Assembly (NCBI GenBank): GCA_963969495.1
Contig: OZ018320.1
Location: forward strand, 76,514,813-76,578,812
Reading direction: 5' to 3'
Length of the DNA: 64,000 nucleotides
Origin: Ceratothoa steindachneri
Lineage: Eukaryota; Arthropoda; Malacostraca; Isopoda; Cymothoidae
This document shows positions 42,379 to 53,893 of this stretch, one piece after another. Position 1 is the stretch's first letter; each line of letters starts with the position of its first letter. The position numbers and the translations under genes are program-made. The notes under the pieces are model-generated. The model was given only the letters and a program-made list of their open reading frames with translations, searched no databases and was not told the origin of the DNA.

Positions 42379-45300
42379 TCAAATTAAGGGGAGGAGGCCA
42401 GCCTCCTCCAAAAAGTCGTGAAGTTCCCAAGCCAGTGTGCACGAAACCGTCCCGAGTACAAGGTACAACCGGTAGCGAACCCACTCGTCCCGGTACCGGG
42501 ACAGGTAACGTGCGTGAAGATCGCCCAGACTGGAGCATTCAACAAGAATGTGCCGAACAGTCTGGGGGACAGCGTAGTCTTCACAGTAGGGGGCAGGCGA
42601 GCGCTTCATCAAATAGCGGTGCGTCCAGCGAGTGTGTCAAATTCGGAGACGACAGAAACTGTCGTATAATTGGACGGGTAGGTCCATGTGAACAGTTGCG
42701 GCGCAATAGCACGCAACTTTAAGTTCTCCTTGACTGTCTCCCATCTGCAATTGCCAAGCAACCCGGAGAGCTGCCCGTATTCCTACCATGTAATAGGTGA
42801 GGATGAGTGAAACGCTGGTCTGGTAGCCTAGTCGTAGCGGACTCTTTGGCACCTTCATTGGCGTGCTTATTCCCCGCAATTCCTGCCTGTCCAGGAGCCT
42901 AGCAGAAGATAATGTCGACATCCACCTGACTCGCCAAAACCGTGACGTCATGGATATCGGGAACCAAGGGATGCGGAGATTCCAATGCCCAGAGAGCACT
43001 CAGGGCGCTTTATGAGACGCTATAAATCAAAATCCAGTCCCCGAGCCGGACATATCGCATTATTTTCAATACCAAACGGTGTATTGCAACCAGCTCGGCC
43101 GTGAAGACAGACGCAGCGCCTGGCAGAGCCCCGCTGACTTCAAACAGGGTATACGGAGTAGAAACCGATCCCCTCTTCAGAAATGGATCCATCCGTATAC
43201 ACTTGTACTGTTCCAGCGTGACATGAAGTGGGCTCCGAAAAGGTCGAAAGCAATACTCCCGGCGCTGTACAAGCTTTGGGAGCAGAGGCGTGGCGACAAA
43301 TAGCTAAGTGTGGTACCCTCCAAGGAGGCGTCCTGGGCAGAACCAAGGGCACCATCAGCCCGAAACCTATACCTAGCTCTCGAAGAAGTTTCCTAGCCCT
43401 AAACCCAAATAACTTATGGTATGACTGGCGTCTCTCGGCAGCATAGGCACCGTCGAGATCAGCTGCGGATGCAGTAAGTATAAGAGCTGTTGGCGACTGA
43501 GCGAGGCGCTGAGCTCGCGCCTACGGGCGAATAGTGCACTGTGCATGGCGCAGAGAGAGTGGCATCTCCTCAACATCGACAGGTAGGCCCTCAATGGGGA
43601 AGTGCGGAAGGCACCGGTCGCCAGGCGTAGGCCGGTCTGGTGGATCGAGTCCACCTTCCGCAATACACGCTCGGCCGTGGATGCATAAAGCTCTCATCCG
43701 TAGTCGAGCTTGGAACGAACAAAGGATCGTTCAGCGCCACAAGCGCTGAACGTTACGGAATAAATAATATGCATGCCGAGAGTACAAGAGACCCTAAGGC
43801 TACGAATATGAGCCTCCCAGGTGATGAGTCGGTCAAATACAAGACAAGGAAACAGTGCGATCCACTATTTCCAGGCGCATCCTATTAAGAAATAAATCTG
43901 GGTTAGGATGGAGCCGTGGATGGCGGCAGAAGTGCACTACCTTAGTCTTAGCCAAAGAAAACCGAATCCTGTGCGCTTCGGAATATCGAAAGACGCGGTT
44001 CAACGCCTGTTGAATTCGAAGCTCCAGAGTTGGCATCTGGGCCGCGCCAAAAGAGATCGAAAGGTCGTCCACGTAGAGCGTAGCGAAAACATTTTTCGGG
44101 AGCACCGAGTGATGCCGTTGATGCTTAGGGCAAAGAGTGTGACACTGAGCACACTTCTCTGTGGCACACCCTCTTCTACTCCACTTGGCCTGAGAGGGCT
44201 ACCCCACCCGCACGCGGAATCAACGATCTCGCAAAAATTCGGATATACAGATTGGGAGGCGTCCCCTTGCCCCCATCGTGTAGAGAGTCTCCATGATACC
44301 GTATCGCCATGCGGTATCATAGGCCTTCTCCAGATCGAAAAACACCGTGGCGTAGTGCTGTCCATGAAGGAAGGTCTCGCAGATGGCATTTCAAGTCGGA
44401 GCAAAGCATCCGACGTGGTTGGAACTTGCAGAAGCCGGATTGTGTAGAAGACATCTGGCATCCCGACTCTATAAAAATATCTAATCTAACATTTACCAAT
44501 TTCTTATTCAACTTGCACACGCAGGAGGTTAGAGAGATTGGGCGGAAGCCGGCCAGGATAAAGTGATCTCTCCCCGGTTCGCGAAAAGTAAGCAGAGTAG
44601 AGATTCGGCAAGAATCTGGGAGGATACTCTTTACCCACATCCGGTTGAACAAATCTATCAGAAGGGCCATGCCTCGCTCACCCAGGGATCGAAGCATGAC
44701 TCAGAGTAAACCTGTCGTGGAAGGGTTCTCCGCTTCTGAAGGTAAAGTCCAGTCGGATGCCTTCCGTGCCATTACGACGCGCATTGAGTGCTGGTAGAGC
44801 AGCATCCCGGATAGGGAATGCGGAGAAAGCGGTCGCGAAGGATTCCGCAACAGACGCGGGGTCTAAGATTGCGGTCCCTTTCTTCTGGAAAACGGGAGGG
44901 GGTCCTGCGAGAAATTGCTCCGAATCTTTTTTACTCTCTTTCACACCTCTCTTAGAGGGGTCTTCCCGATAATTGAAGACACTTATGCCCGCCAAGAAGG
45001 GCGGATGGAGTGTTTCGAAATATACCGGAACCTAGCAATAACCCAACGAAATTCACCGACAGTGAAGTCGTTCGGGCGGTGCTTATAGCGCATGTGGGCA
45101 TAACGCTTCTGTTTGAGGGCCGTCTCACATTTGGCTAACCTTTACGGAAGCGATCGGCTTGCAAAACGTCAGAAGTTCTAGGAATATTAATTAGGCCCAC
45201 TGCTTTAATTTTGCTGGACAAGAACTCAACAGCCTCATCTTCTGACCTAAACTCCTCAACTGGGGCAGAGAAATCATTTCCTGGAATGCGGACCACCGCG

Positions 45301-45985
45301 CCCGGGCCGAACACCACTGGGGCGGGCTCTCGGGCGGCAGCGGCCCAGAAAATGATATTAAAAAGGGAAAGTGATCACTACCATAGAGTTCATCCACACC
45401 AAACCCCCTAAAATCAGGCTGTGCATCCGGAGAACACAAAGATATATCGAGGCAAGAAAATGAAGCGGTTCTCAACAGTGATGCGTAAACTCGCATATAT
45501 TTAGGACACCCATCTCAAGTTCGTCGATCAGGTCAGCAAGGACTTGACCCGTGGAATCAATCAAATCGTCTTCCCAGGAAGGGTGTCTACCATTTAGATC
45601 TCCGAGCAAAGAAAAGGGCCTCGGCAACCGTACCATGATGTGGTGGAAGTCCCCCGTGTCGAAGTCGGCTGACTGGGGAACGTACGCGGAAATAACATTA
45701 TACCACCTATCCAGGTTCAGCTGCACAGCTATTGCCTGAAAGGAGGTATTTACAGCGAAGAGAAGAACGGAGCCATCATGCCGGGTGTAAATCCTGCATC
45801 CTCCTGCCCGTCCCCCATCCCGTGGTAGTGGAGTCGCAAAACCCTTATGGCCCGGGATGGTGGGCAGGGGCACGCGCCCATCATGGTCTCCTAAAGAAAG
45901 ATAGCTAACGGGGAACGGGAGGGTACGTACCTCCACAGCTCCTCCCAGTTGGCCCGGAGTCCGCAGGAATTCCATTCAAGGAATA
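42379..45985 (-). pseudogene. ORF2 (endonuclease, RT, RNase H) of copy B
   Basis: Endonuclease: NVISAYVPQS and GDLNGRHPSWED in 45975-45472, then YGSDHFPF near 45390, so the metal-binding and His boxes are intact in pieces. RT: a PISLTS block near 44530, PSGVEEGVPQRSVLSVTLFA near 44170 and LYVDDLSISFG near 44075. RNase H: YTDGS near 43192, FTAELVAIHRLV near 43095 and a GNKHANEGAKES segment near 42855. The C-terminal Cys/His tail (TVRHILVEC) is in 42612-42379. Multiple shifts split it into about a dozen frames. Confidence 0.85.
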
Positions 45986-45989
45986 TGCC

Positions 45990-47345
45990 CTCCAGGCCTA
46001 GGAGGAGATGCGGGGGCCGTCTTCGAAGAGAAGACCATCACAGGAATTGGCGTACGCGTCCCGGAGGCACAATTCCAGGTGCTATCATCTTCGAGGACTT
46101 ATCGGGGAGGTTGGGCTCGCCATGCGACTCTTTTCCTTCCTCCACCTCGAAACCTTAGGTGAGCGCGCGGCTTCGGAGGCGGGGGTACCTCTTTTAGAGG
46201 ATCCACCGTTCCGAGCCACCCAGCCTACTACTAGGTTCGGCGAAGGAGCCGAAGCTCCTTTATTGCTGTCCTCTTTCCGGGAGCAGCTTTAGGATCCCCG
46301 GAAAATGGCCTCAAAACCCTCTTTAGGGGTGTTGCCTCTTGTGAGTCTAACGACTCGGTGGAGGCGCGCGGCCATTTCGCCTTACTTGAAACGGTCACGC
46401 TTGGGGGAAAGAATGGGAGCACTGGCTTTAGGCCGGGGTGGGTAGAACCCGCAGAAGTGTCCTGAATGGGTGCGTGAATGACCGTGTTCGTAGGCCTGGA
46501 TGGGCCAGGAGCAGAGGGTGTCTTTCTCAACATTTAGGCATAGGACGTCACATGGAGCGTCCAGTGAGCCAGGACTAAGTCATTAGCCTTGCTTAATGAT
46601 AGCCGATCCTGAGTCTAAACGTCCAGGATTTCCTTCTAAAGGAGATACGCACCACATTGCTTCGAAGAAGCAATGTAAGCATTGTATATCCTCGGGCGCC
46701 GCCCGCGCCCTCTGAGGAGAAGCTCTCACAGGGGTGGACTCAGGTCCTGGGCTTAGCACCGAACCCGTCTTCGACCCCATGGAAGATCCTACTATCTGTT
46801 GCTAGGTCGCCTCAGGAGCCATGCCCATCTCAGGGTGGCTTCCATGTGGCATTCCCCCCCCCTCCTCCAAGACATCACGGCTTCCATTTTGAGGTGACTT
46901 TGGTCATTTTGTCTTTGGCCCGCGAACCCGCATCCGTCGGGGAAAAGAAGGGGGTAGATATACTGACACCTTACAAGCTGGACGCGCAAGTACGCAGGAC
47001 ATCATGGGGCAGGGGCGGACGGGCCCTTCCATCTTTTGCTCTCTTAAGAGGGTTGCCCTATTGAATCTCTCCCACCGGAAGCGATATTATTATGGGCCGT
47101 CTGCCTTTTTTGGCAGTCCCCGTAGAAAGTAAAGGGGAGAGTGCCGCTGTAGAAAGGGAGTCGCACACGGTCGGCTCCAGAGAAGGGGATGAGCGGGAAT
47201 CCCCTATATCCATAGGCAAAGGAGAGGAATAGGACTCCTATCCGGTTGAAGACTTTTGTAGGGTCTCCTGCGAAAGCACAGTGGAGATGATCTCCATTTT
47301 TTTCGGCGGAGCTGCCTGCTCTGCCAGGGGTGAACACGGTGGCGC
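45990..47345 (-). pseudogene. ORF1 (gag-like) of copy B with knuckle deletion
   Basis: The first part (47345-46690) matches A 160-680, including CAGCGGCACTCTCC and TTCCATGGGG-type landmarks. At about 46685 the sequence jumps to the equivalent of A 1700 (TCGAAGCAATGTGGTGC) and continues through the Ser/Pro-rich tail to about 45990. The CCHC region is therefore gone. Frames are broken. Confidence 0.75.
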
Positions 47346-47350
47346 TCGTG

Positions 47351-48487
47351 TTGACAAAAGACGCGTTAACAAACAGAAAAAAAATGAAAAGGAGCAAACT
47401 AATTGAAATACCAGTTTTTTCATTGTCAGCAATATAGGACTGTATTTCTTTACAGTAAAATACTGTTTCAGGATTAGTGCACATTTTTCACTAAGTTACT
47501 GTAAAATACACATTTTTCTGGGAGTTTATGGCTTGAAGAATGAAGATGCAAGGTGGAGTCCCATTCAGATCATCTAGCAACAAGCTGTTTCCATTAAACT
47601 GCAAAATGTAGAGCTTGACTCATTCTCATTAACCTTAGGGTCTTTAAGAGTCAGACTGATAAAAATAAACAAAATACTATGAGCATATGTGACCTACCAG
47701 TATAGCTCTTCACAGGATAACAAAATAATTCATCGATACAAATGCCAACATAACCTGATTGATTATTTTTATTGGACTTTATACATGATATCTTTGAGAG
47801 TATGAAATGTGCATACGGATTGTAATATCGTAGTTATTATACATACTTATAGTTGCTTGATTAAGCTTTTGTCCAGCCTTGATTGATGGTGACTTTGAGG
47901 CAGTAGTCTGGACACAATGCTATTACTATGAATAGAAAGAATAGAAATGGTCCGGGGATCACTTGCGACCACCTGTTAGGACCACAAATGATCAAGTAGT
48001 GGTAGAAGAGAGGGTATGGAGAAAACTTAGGAAAAAACAGGACGGTCGCATGACACCGATGGGCAGTGTTTGTTTAGTGTTATTGGTTCGAGTGGGACGA
48101 AAGGTGGAAAGGGGGGAAGCAGAGAGGGGCTCGTTCCTCACAGACGTCTTTCGTGTTGCTGTTATTTTATGCATGTGGGTATGTGATTATAGGTGTACCG
48201 AGAACGTAGGTGTATATATTGTATAGGTGTTGTTAGATGTATCCCCGAGTGTTACGTGTAGGTTTTTTGGCTGGCTGGTCGCGTCTAGTGTGAGTATTTA
48301 ATGTCAACTGTGGTGCACCTCACCGGCTTAGACCAGGAATGGATTGTAGGAGCGATGATTTGGGGCTTCGGAGTCTTACGCATTGTGCCAAAGACAGGGT
48401 GACGAGAACTTATCCACTACTTGAGTAGGTGGAGGAGTCCAGGGCGGTGTGTGTGCGGTAATCTTTTTCAGATGTTTGGTTAGTGCG
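47351..48487. other. Interval without a recognised gene
   Basis: Two overlapping open frames of 87 (47963-48226, plus) and 60 codons (47992-48174, minus) lack motifs. The segment next to 48487 may belong to the same element as 49958-51450. Confidence 0.35.
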
Positions 48488-49957
48488 TGTCGTAGAATGG
48501 ACTCTCGACGATATACCATATATAACTATTCGCTGAGGGAACTTATTTAATTATCTTTAGAGTGCGTGGATGTCTAGGCTGGCCGATATTATGTATCTTC
48601 GATATGCTTAAGAAGTGGAACTGAGCTCAAGGATAATAATATTGCTATCATTAATAAAATAGAGTTTTATTAATTAAAACTATCAACAACACACAAAACG
48701 GAAAATATTGACATAAACAGAAAATTGGAAAGGGTCTTGGGAAATCTAGCTAATCCGAGGATTAAGAGATTTAAAAAGGTAAAACAAATATAAATTAAAG
48801 GGATGAGATGGTTCGCTAAACCAATTAAAGCACAGGATAGAGTTGACAAAAGGGTTAAATACTCAAAGGTAACGTTCGGCTTACGTAATTATACTTGTTG
48901 TGCAGAGGAAGGTGACGTGAAGGAATTTCGGTCCACTGGCGAGTTCCAGCCGAAGGGGGGGGGGGGGGAATTAAATGATCCTGACGTGGTGTATTGAGAA
49001 TGAGAACCGTTTCTTGACGAACGGCTTGAAGAACAATGGCTGTTCTACGTTGTTCTCTTCTGAACAACCAGGGGGGGGGTGAGAACCGTCTCTTGTCTAC
49101 GGGCTTGAGAACAATGGCTGTTCTAATGTTGTTCTCTTCTGAACAACAAGGAGGAAGGGTGAGAACCGTTTCTTGGCGAACGGGCTCAAACGAACAATGG
49201 CTGTTCTACGTTGTTCTCTTCTGAACAACAGGATGGGGGGTGAGAACCGTTTCTTGTCAACGGGCTCGAACGAACAATGGCTGTTCTAACGTTGTTCTCT
49301 TTCCGAACAACAGGGGAAGGGTGAGAACCGTTTCTTGGCGAACGGACTCAAACGAACAATGGCTGTTCTACGTTGTTCTCTTATGAACAACAGGGGGGGG
49401 GTGAGAACCTTTTCTTGTCAACGGGCTCGAACGACCAATGGCTGTTCTAACGTTGTTCTCTTTCTGAACAACAGGGGAAGCCTTGTGGACTTGGCGTCAC
49501 GAAGGCTCGAACCTTGGCACTCAAGGGATATTTTCCTTCTTCTGGACAAGTGATGGTGAATCTCGAGGTCGAGGTCTCTTGGCGCACAAGGTGAGAGTGG
49601 GTCGTAGTGATGTTTCGCGACGAAAATCTGGATCTCCAATCTGAATCTTAGTGGTTAAGTTTCCATATAAATAGCCGGGACATCTCCTTGGGGCTGGGGA
49701 CAATGGAGTGGGAGCTTCGAGGGAATGCACAGCCGAGCCTGAGAACAATGCCTTATCTGCCCATAAGCCTAACTCAATCTGTTGAGTTCGACGCATGGGG
49801 CGACGGGGGAAGATAAACCTCCATGTTTAAACATTGACTCAGGTGGCTGCGATAAGGCCCCAGGCTTCAAAGCGAAGATGCACGTGGGTAGCATCGTGGT
49901 TTTTAAACAACATGTGATAACGGTTTAAATTAAGCGGCCTCAAACCGTTCTATCACA
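48488..49957 (-). mobile_element. Solo LTR of the TGTCGT...CA family, 1470 bp
   Basis: The unit begins TGTCGTAGAATGG and ends TTCTATCACA. It is flanked by GTGCG (48483-48487) and GTGCA (49958-49962), a 5-bp duplication with one change. The start matches the solo LTR at 10810 and the LTRs at 58162 and 62111 in its first six bases. Like the first one it carries a G-rich tandem array and an inverted AATAAA region (near 48655-48670). Confidence 0.65.
49015..49485. repeat. About 80-bp tandem array, six units
   Basis: GAACAATGGCTGTTCT recurs at 49031, 49109, 49192, 49272, 49354 and, as GACCAATGG, at 49433. Each unit also has a TTGTTCTC...GAACAA inverted pair, a guanine run and TGAGAACC...ACGGGCTC. 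Alternating units are more alike, hinting at a higher-order unit of about 160 bp. Confidence 0.92.
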
Positions 49958-50302
49958 GTGCAAATAGTGTTATAGTGTATTGGGAAGGTGAGGCCCGGGG
50001 TAGGTGTGAGGACGGTGGGGGAGAAGGATAGGAAAGGTAAAAGGAGAGGCGAGGGCCGCAGGAGCAGAGGTCCGGACAGTGGGGGGGAGTAGGAGCTGAG
50101 TTAAGTGCAGCAGAATGTGGGGTGGGCGTGTGCAAATAGTGTTATAGTGTATTTGGAAGGTGAGGCCCGGGGTAGGTGTGAGGACGGTGGGGGAGAAGGA
50201 TAGGAAATGTAAAAGGAGAGGCGAGGGCCGCAGGAGCAGAGGTCCGGACAGTGGGGGGGGGAGTAGGAGCTGAGATAAGTGCAGCAGAATGTGGGGTGGG
50301 CG
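49958..50302. repeat. 172-bp tandem duplication
   Basis: Unit 1 (49958-50129) and unit 2 (50130-50302) differ at only a few bases and in the length of a guanine run. A further G-rich minisatellite, less regular, covers about 50310-50520. Confidence 0.93.
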
Positions 50303-51455
50303 TGTCTGAGGGAAGGGTGAGGACGGGAGGAAGGGTAAGGATTGCAAGAAGGATGATGACTACTAAACGATGGGTAGGAGCTGTGGGAAGAAGGGTGGGG
50401 ACTACTAAATGACGGGTAGGAGCTGCGGGAAGAAGTGTGGGAACTGTGGAAAGCGCAGTGGCGACTATGGAAGAAGGGGTGAGAAGGGAGGTGAGGACAG
50501 AAGGAGAGACGGTGGTGGTAAGATAGTGAGGATTATGGAGGGAATTGTGTGTATCCAAGTGTAGGGAGGAACGTTGGTCGTGCGATTCAGTGTTCTTATA
50601 TTAGGCTGAATTTTGTCTCGGGAAAGACAATTTGCCTAGATCCGTTCGCAGCATAAACCTGGTTTAGTATTTTGGCGTATAATTGGGGGTCACCCCAGGG
50701 AAAGTCTTTTGCTACCGCGGAGAGCACGGGGACAGTTGTGTCTTGGGGTTTGCTGCGAGGTAGTTGGTGGTATGTGGGCTTAAGTATTTACGTGGGCATG
50801 TTGAACGGTGGGTTGGATTGGCTGGCCCCGGAAGCGCTGCCAGCAGCGGTGTATGTTTTTGTGAGAGCAGGGTAGGTGAAGGGGAGGGTGGGAAGAGTTG
50901 GGTTGAGGGTGGTGTAGAGGTGGGTGATGGAGTTGTGGTATATTGTGACCTCCTACCTACCTCGTAGATGGCATCCGCAGGCTTCTTCAATGGTATTGAT
51001 ACCCCATGCTTACAGAAACGTGGATACCATCGCAGTTCCCGCAGCAGAAGCTAGTGTCTTTTTATGCGCTGTAAAAGTCCCCTTTTTCACCGCATTTTGA
51101 GCAGACAAGCTCAGTTTCACACGAGCTTGTCTGGTAACTATCCCTGCATCCCTGCATCCCTGTATGCCCTAATGTTGGCGGAGAACGTGTTGTTGTTCGA
51201 TATGGTGTTGAACTAAATGTCATGGTCTAGCAGTGTATTTGTGTGTTTGTCGTCAGATAGTGTTATGAGCGCCCAAGACTTGGATTGGTTGTAGCACAGG
51301 ACCTGGATCGCGTCCTTACCGTATTCATTCTTGAGTTCGATGATGATCTCATGTGTGGAGAATTTCAGCCAGAGAGGAATGATACGCCTTATGCGTATCT
51401 GATGTCGTTTTTTGATAGAGTCTGGCAGTGTTGTGTAGTGTGCTTTGTCAGCCAT
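49958..51455 (-). pseudogene. Gag-like ORF1 with knuckles and a Pro/Thr-rich repeat tail
   Basis: The open frame 51455-51213 (80 codons) reads like a compact alpha/beta RNA-binding fold (IIIELKNEYGKDAIQVL ... SWALITLSDD), as found in ORF1 of several LINE clades. After a stop, VCSKCGEKGDFY and FCCGNCDGIH near 51090-51030 align with the second and third knuckles of copies D and E. The following stretch to 49958 is Pro/Thr/Ser-rich on this strand and formed by tandem repeats. A solo LTR cuts it at 49957. No RT follows. The family is not the same as C-H; the assignment to a LINE ORF1 is moderately sure. Confidence 0.5.
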
Positions 51456-52175
51456 AGATCTTGCGCGCGTGTATGGAAAGCCTGGGTGTCATTTGAAGAC
51501 CTGAATATCAGTGTCTGCCCAGTGTGCGTATTAATGATGTTGGTGATGAGGGTTGTCTAGTGTACATGAAAGAGGTAGTATTTCAGGTGTGGTAATGTGC
51601 ATTTTGTTTCTGTTTTAGGGTCTTAGGCGTAGGGTGGTCTCGTTACCCATGGCGTGTAGGTTTATTTTTTACTCAAGAGTGCGCGGTTACGGAGTAGCGG
51701 GAGAAAATTCCCAAACCCGCCGCTAACCACGCCCAGCAAACTGTGACTCCACTGAAAAGTGAAAATATGAGTATAGACCTGGGTGAGCTATTCAAGAGGG
51801 TGTAAAAACATGTCCGACTTGATGATATATGAGGGCTAATTCAAATACCCTATCCTAGGGCGCCGGCTCCTCTACGGGTTTTGGTTATTCGGAGTTACTC
51901 CCAGCATGCACAGAGACGTGGACACAATCTTATGGATGCATTTTGTATTTAGGTGTTGGACACAATGGTTGGTGATCAGAGTTGCACTCTTAGCGATTTG
52001 TCATTAATTTATAGCGACTTTTAAACCTTCTTGGGGACATTTTAAAACATTTTGCTCATGTTTCTTTTTACCGATTAAAGAACAAATTGTGCGGCAAATT
52101 TGAAGAAAAATACTTCTATCAATTTTTATTACTAAGCCATGCATACCTACACATCGTTTTTATAGATCTATACTT
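51456..52175. other. Interval without a recognised gene
   Basis: No supported feature; the upstream part of the gag-like ORF1 may extend to about 51550. Confidence 0.35.
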
Positions 52176-52403
52176 ATGCATTTTAGAAATTGGGCCACAT
52201 TAAATTTGCTTCTTTTTGTGTTTGCCTTGGCGATGTTTTTACTATTCACTCATGTGTCATTCAGTGAAATATGGTGCTCATCAGCGTCGCCGCACCACTC
52301 ATACTCGACAATACATGTTTCAAATTTGTTCCGAATATCTTTTAGCAATGGAATGGAATATGTAGCATTGCGTTCTTTCGCACTATTTTGTGAAATGGAT
52401 TAA
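52176..52403 (+). CDS. Small open frame with a hydrophobic N-terminus, unknown
   Basis: The frame has 75 codons. Residues 9-25 are strongly hydrophobic (LLLFVFALAMFLLF within it), which would fit a signal peptide or membrane anchor. The rest is Ser/His-rich with two Cys and resembles nothing I know. It could equally be chance in AT-rich DNA; there is no supporting promoter or polyadenylation signal nearby. Confidence 0.15.
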   Translation: MHFRNWATLNLLLFVFALAMFLLFTHVSFSEIWCSSASPHHSYSTIHVSNLFRISFSNGMEYVALRSFALFCEMD

Positions 52404-52705
52404 TTAGCACAATTTTAACACACGGCTGATACTTTAAAATTTTTGCTAGTTAATTTAATAAAAATTTGGATTTCTGTTTAATTGGATAAAACATTAAAAT
52501 TCAAAAATGTAACAGTCCATTTTAATTAACTCCTGCGCGCTAAAGGCTTTATTCATAAATTCATATGGCTAATAGAATATAGAACTTAATCTACTATCGG
52601 CTTATTCAGCCTAGTTTCTGCTATTTGGTGATCGTGTTCTAATAATCCGTGTTCTAATAATCATGAGTAAAAAGTATATTAAACATTTTCTTGATTTATA
52701 GCTTT

Positions 52706-52797
52706 GGGATAAAGGATTTAAAGATTGCTTGAGAAAAGTTGAAGTTGATGATTTGGAAAAACAGAAATAACATTAAACACAAAAAAGCCGAGCTGGT
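52706..52797 (+). other. Exon-like segment
   Basis: A pyrimidine-rich tract and AG near 52700 precede codons reading LWDKGFKDCLRKVEVDDLEKQ. This looks like the lead of a zinc-finger or transposase-derived protein, but a stop follows after about 22 codons. A consensus donor CTGGTAAGT is at 52794-52802. It may be a decayed exon of a transposase-derived gene. Confidence 0.2.
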
Positions 52798-53184
52798 AAG
52801 TCCTCACCGACAAATAGTTTTGCCATTCGAGACAATTAGACAGGATTCCCGTAAGTCGGAAGGTAATTTATACCTTTTTATATTAGTGTTTCCTGATTGT
52901 AATTACTTATTTGACCGTTATGAATTATAGGAAGACCAACTAGGGAATGACAATGCTTAAATTGCAGAAAACGGCTTTTATATCAAGTTTATCATCTCTT
53001 CTTCCCGGAAGTGAGTCATGCAAATTTAAAATGGTTATCTTCCCATGGAAAATAAAAATAATACTCGTCATTGTATATTACATATATGAGTATAGAGGGT
53101 TAGAGCTTCCAAGTGGTCAATAAAAAGAGCTTTTAGAGTAACCTCATGGCGTAAAGGCTGGTAAATGTCACATGCGGTTACAAA

Positions 53185-53345
53185 AAACCTTAAACAACGA
53201 TTGTGACCTTGCGGTAAGGCCGCAGTCTAGAAAACGAACGAACAATTCCCTCTACTGCATAGTAGCGAGCTTCGTTAATCAGAAACAGTGTTGTTCTCCA
53301 GCAAGACAATGCAAGGTTCTCTGCAACGTAACCATAAGAAAAAAT
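53185..53345 (+). pseudogene. mariner/Tc1-type transposase crumb
   Basis: VVLQQDNAR near 53293 matches the second catalytic Asp block of mariner and Tc1 transposases (usually HQDNARPH), and a LVNRN-like lead precedes it after a shift. Only about 40 codons are recognisable. Confidence 0.35.
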
Positions 53346-53554
53346 AGATTGTTAGGATAGGAAATTTGTCCACATTCCACATATTCAGCGGATTTTAGAC
53401 TTATGGAATATCATTTATTTCGATTACTAGAACTTTTCATAAGTTGCTGAATTTATTTTAGAACCCATATGTTGAAAATAGTCTCTCTAAATTTTTTTTT
53501 AGAAAAAATGCTGAATTTTCAAACCGGGAATCGAAAATTTGCCATCTTAAGTCA

Positions 53555-53645
53555 ATCAATCCTCTGCAGGCGAGGAGAGTTTCCCAGCTCTTGCGTCTAC
53601 AAGTCCATCTCCTTCTGCCTCGGCTGATGTGATGTGTACTTTAAT
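53555..53645 (+). other. Ser/Pro-rich exon-like segment, unit 1
   Basis: An open segment encodes about 28 residues, VNQSSAGEESFPALAS then Ser/Pro-rich and SADV. A similar segment lies 245 bp downstream. No clean acceptor is visible, and the donor would be GTGTAC or GTGATG. Confidence 0.2.
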
Positions 53646-53804
53646 ACCACATCAGCCTTTGCACTAGCTCAGTGTACGTTAGAATATCTTGACATGAATT
53701 TTATATTGCAATTATTGATTTTATTCCAATGTCTTTCTACTTCACTGGTTATGGAAATTAATTTTACATCTAACATTGTAAGTGTTTATTGTTGTTTTTC
53801 TAGT

Positions 53805-53893
53805 TAACGTCCATCCTCTGCAGCCAACGATAGCTTCCTTCTCACCTTCATCCACATATCCATCTCTTTCAACCTCAGCTGACGTGGCTGGTA
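53805..53893 (+). other. Ser/Pro-rich exon-like segment, unit 2
   Basis: An acceptor-like TTTTTCTAG is followed by about 29 open codons (NVHPLQPTIASFSPSS then SADVA) and a donor-like GGTAAATT. The nucleotide match with unit 1 is strong over CATCCTCTGCAG and CCATCTC...CTGA(T/C)GTG, so the two share ancestry. Confidence 0.25.

Larger units (their letters stand above)
42130..47350 (-). mobile_element. I-superfamily non-LTR retrotransposon, copy B (inverted relative of A)
   Basis: The minus strand aligns with copy A from its 5' region (A about 160, B about 47345) through ORF1, endonuclease, RT and RNase H to the 3' hairpin (42162-42189). About 1 kb of ORF1, including both knuckles, is missing near 46685. 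A guanine run (42143-42149) and A/T sequence mark the 3' end. The copy retains endonuclease sequence that A has lost, so the two complement each other for reconstructing the family. Confidence 0.88.

Noticed and set aside
47963..48226. 87-codon plus-strand frame
   Set aside because: No motif, and an equally long frame exists on the other strand.
49953..50558. Pro-rich minus-strand frames of 125-138 codons as independent genes
   Set aside because: They lie wholly in tandem repeats; at most they are the tail of the gag-like ORF1.
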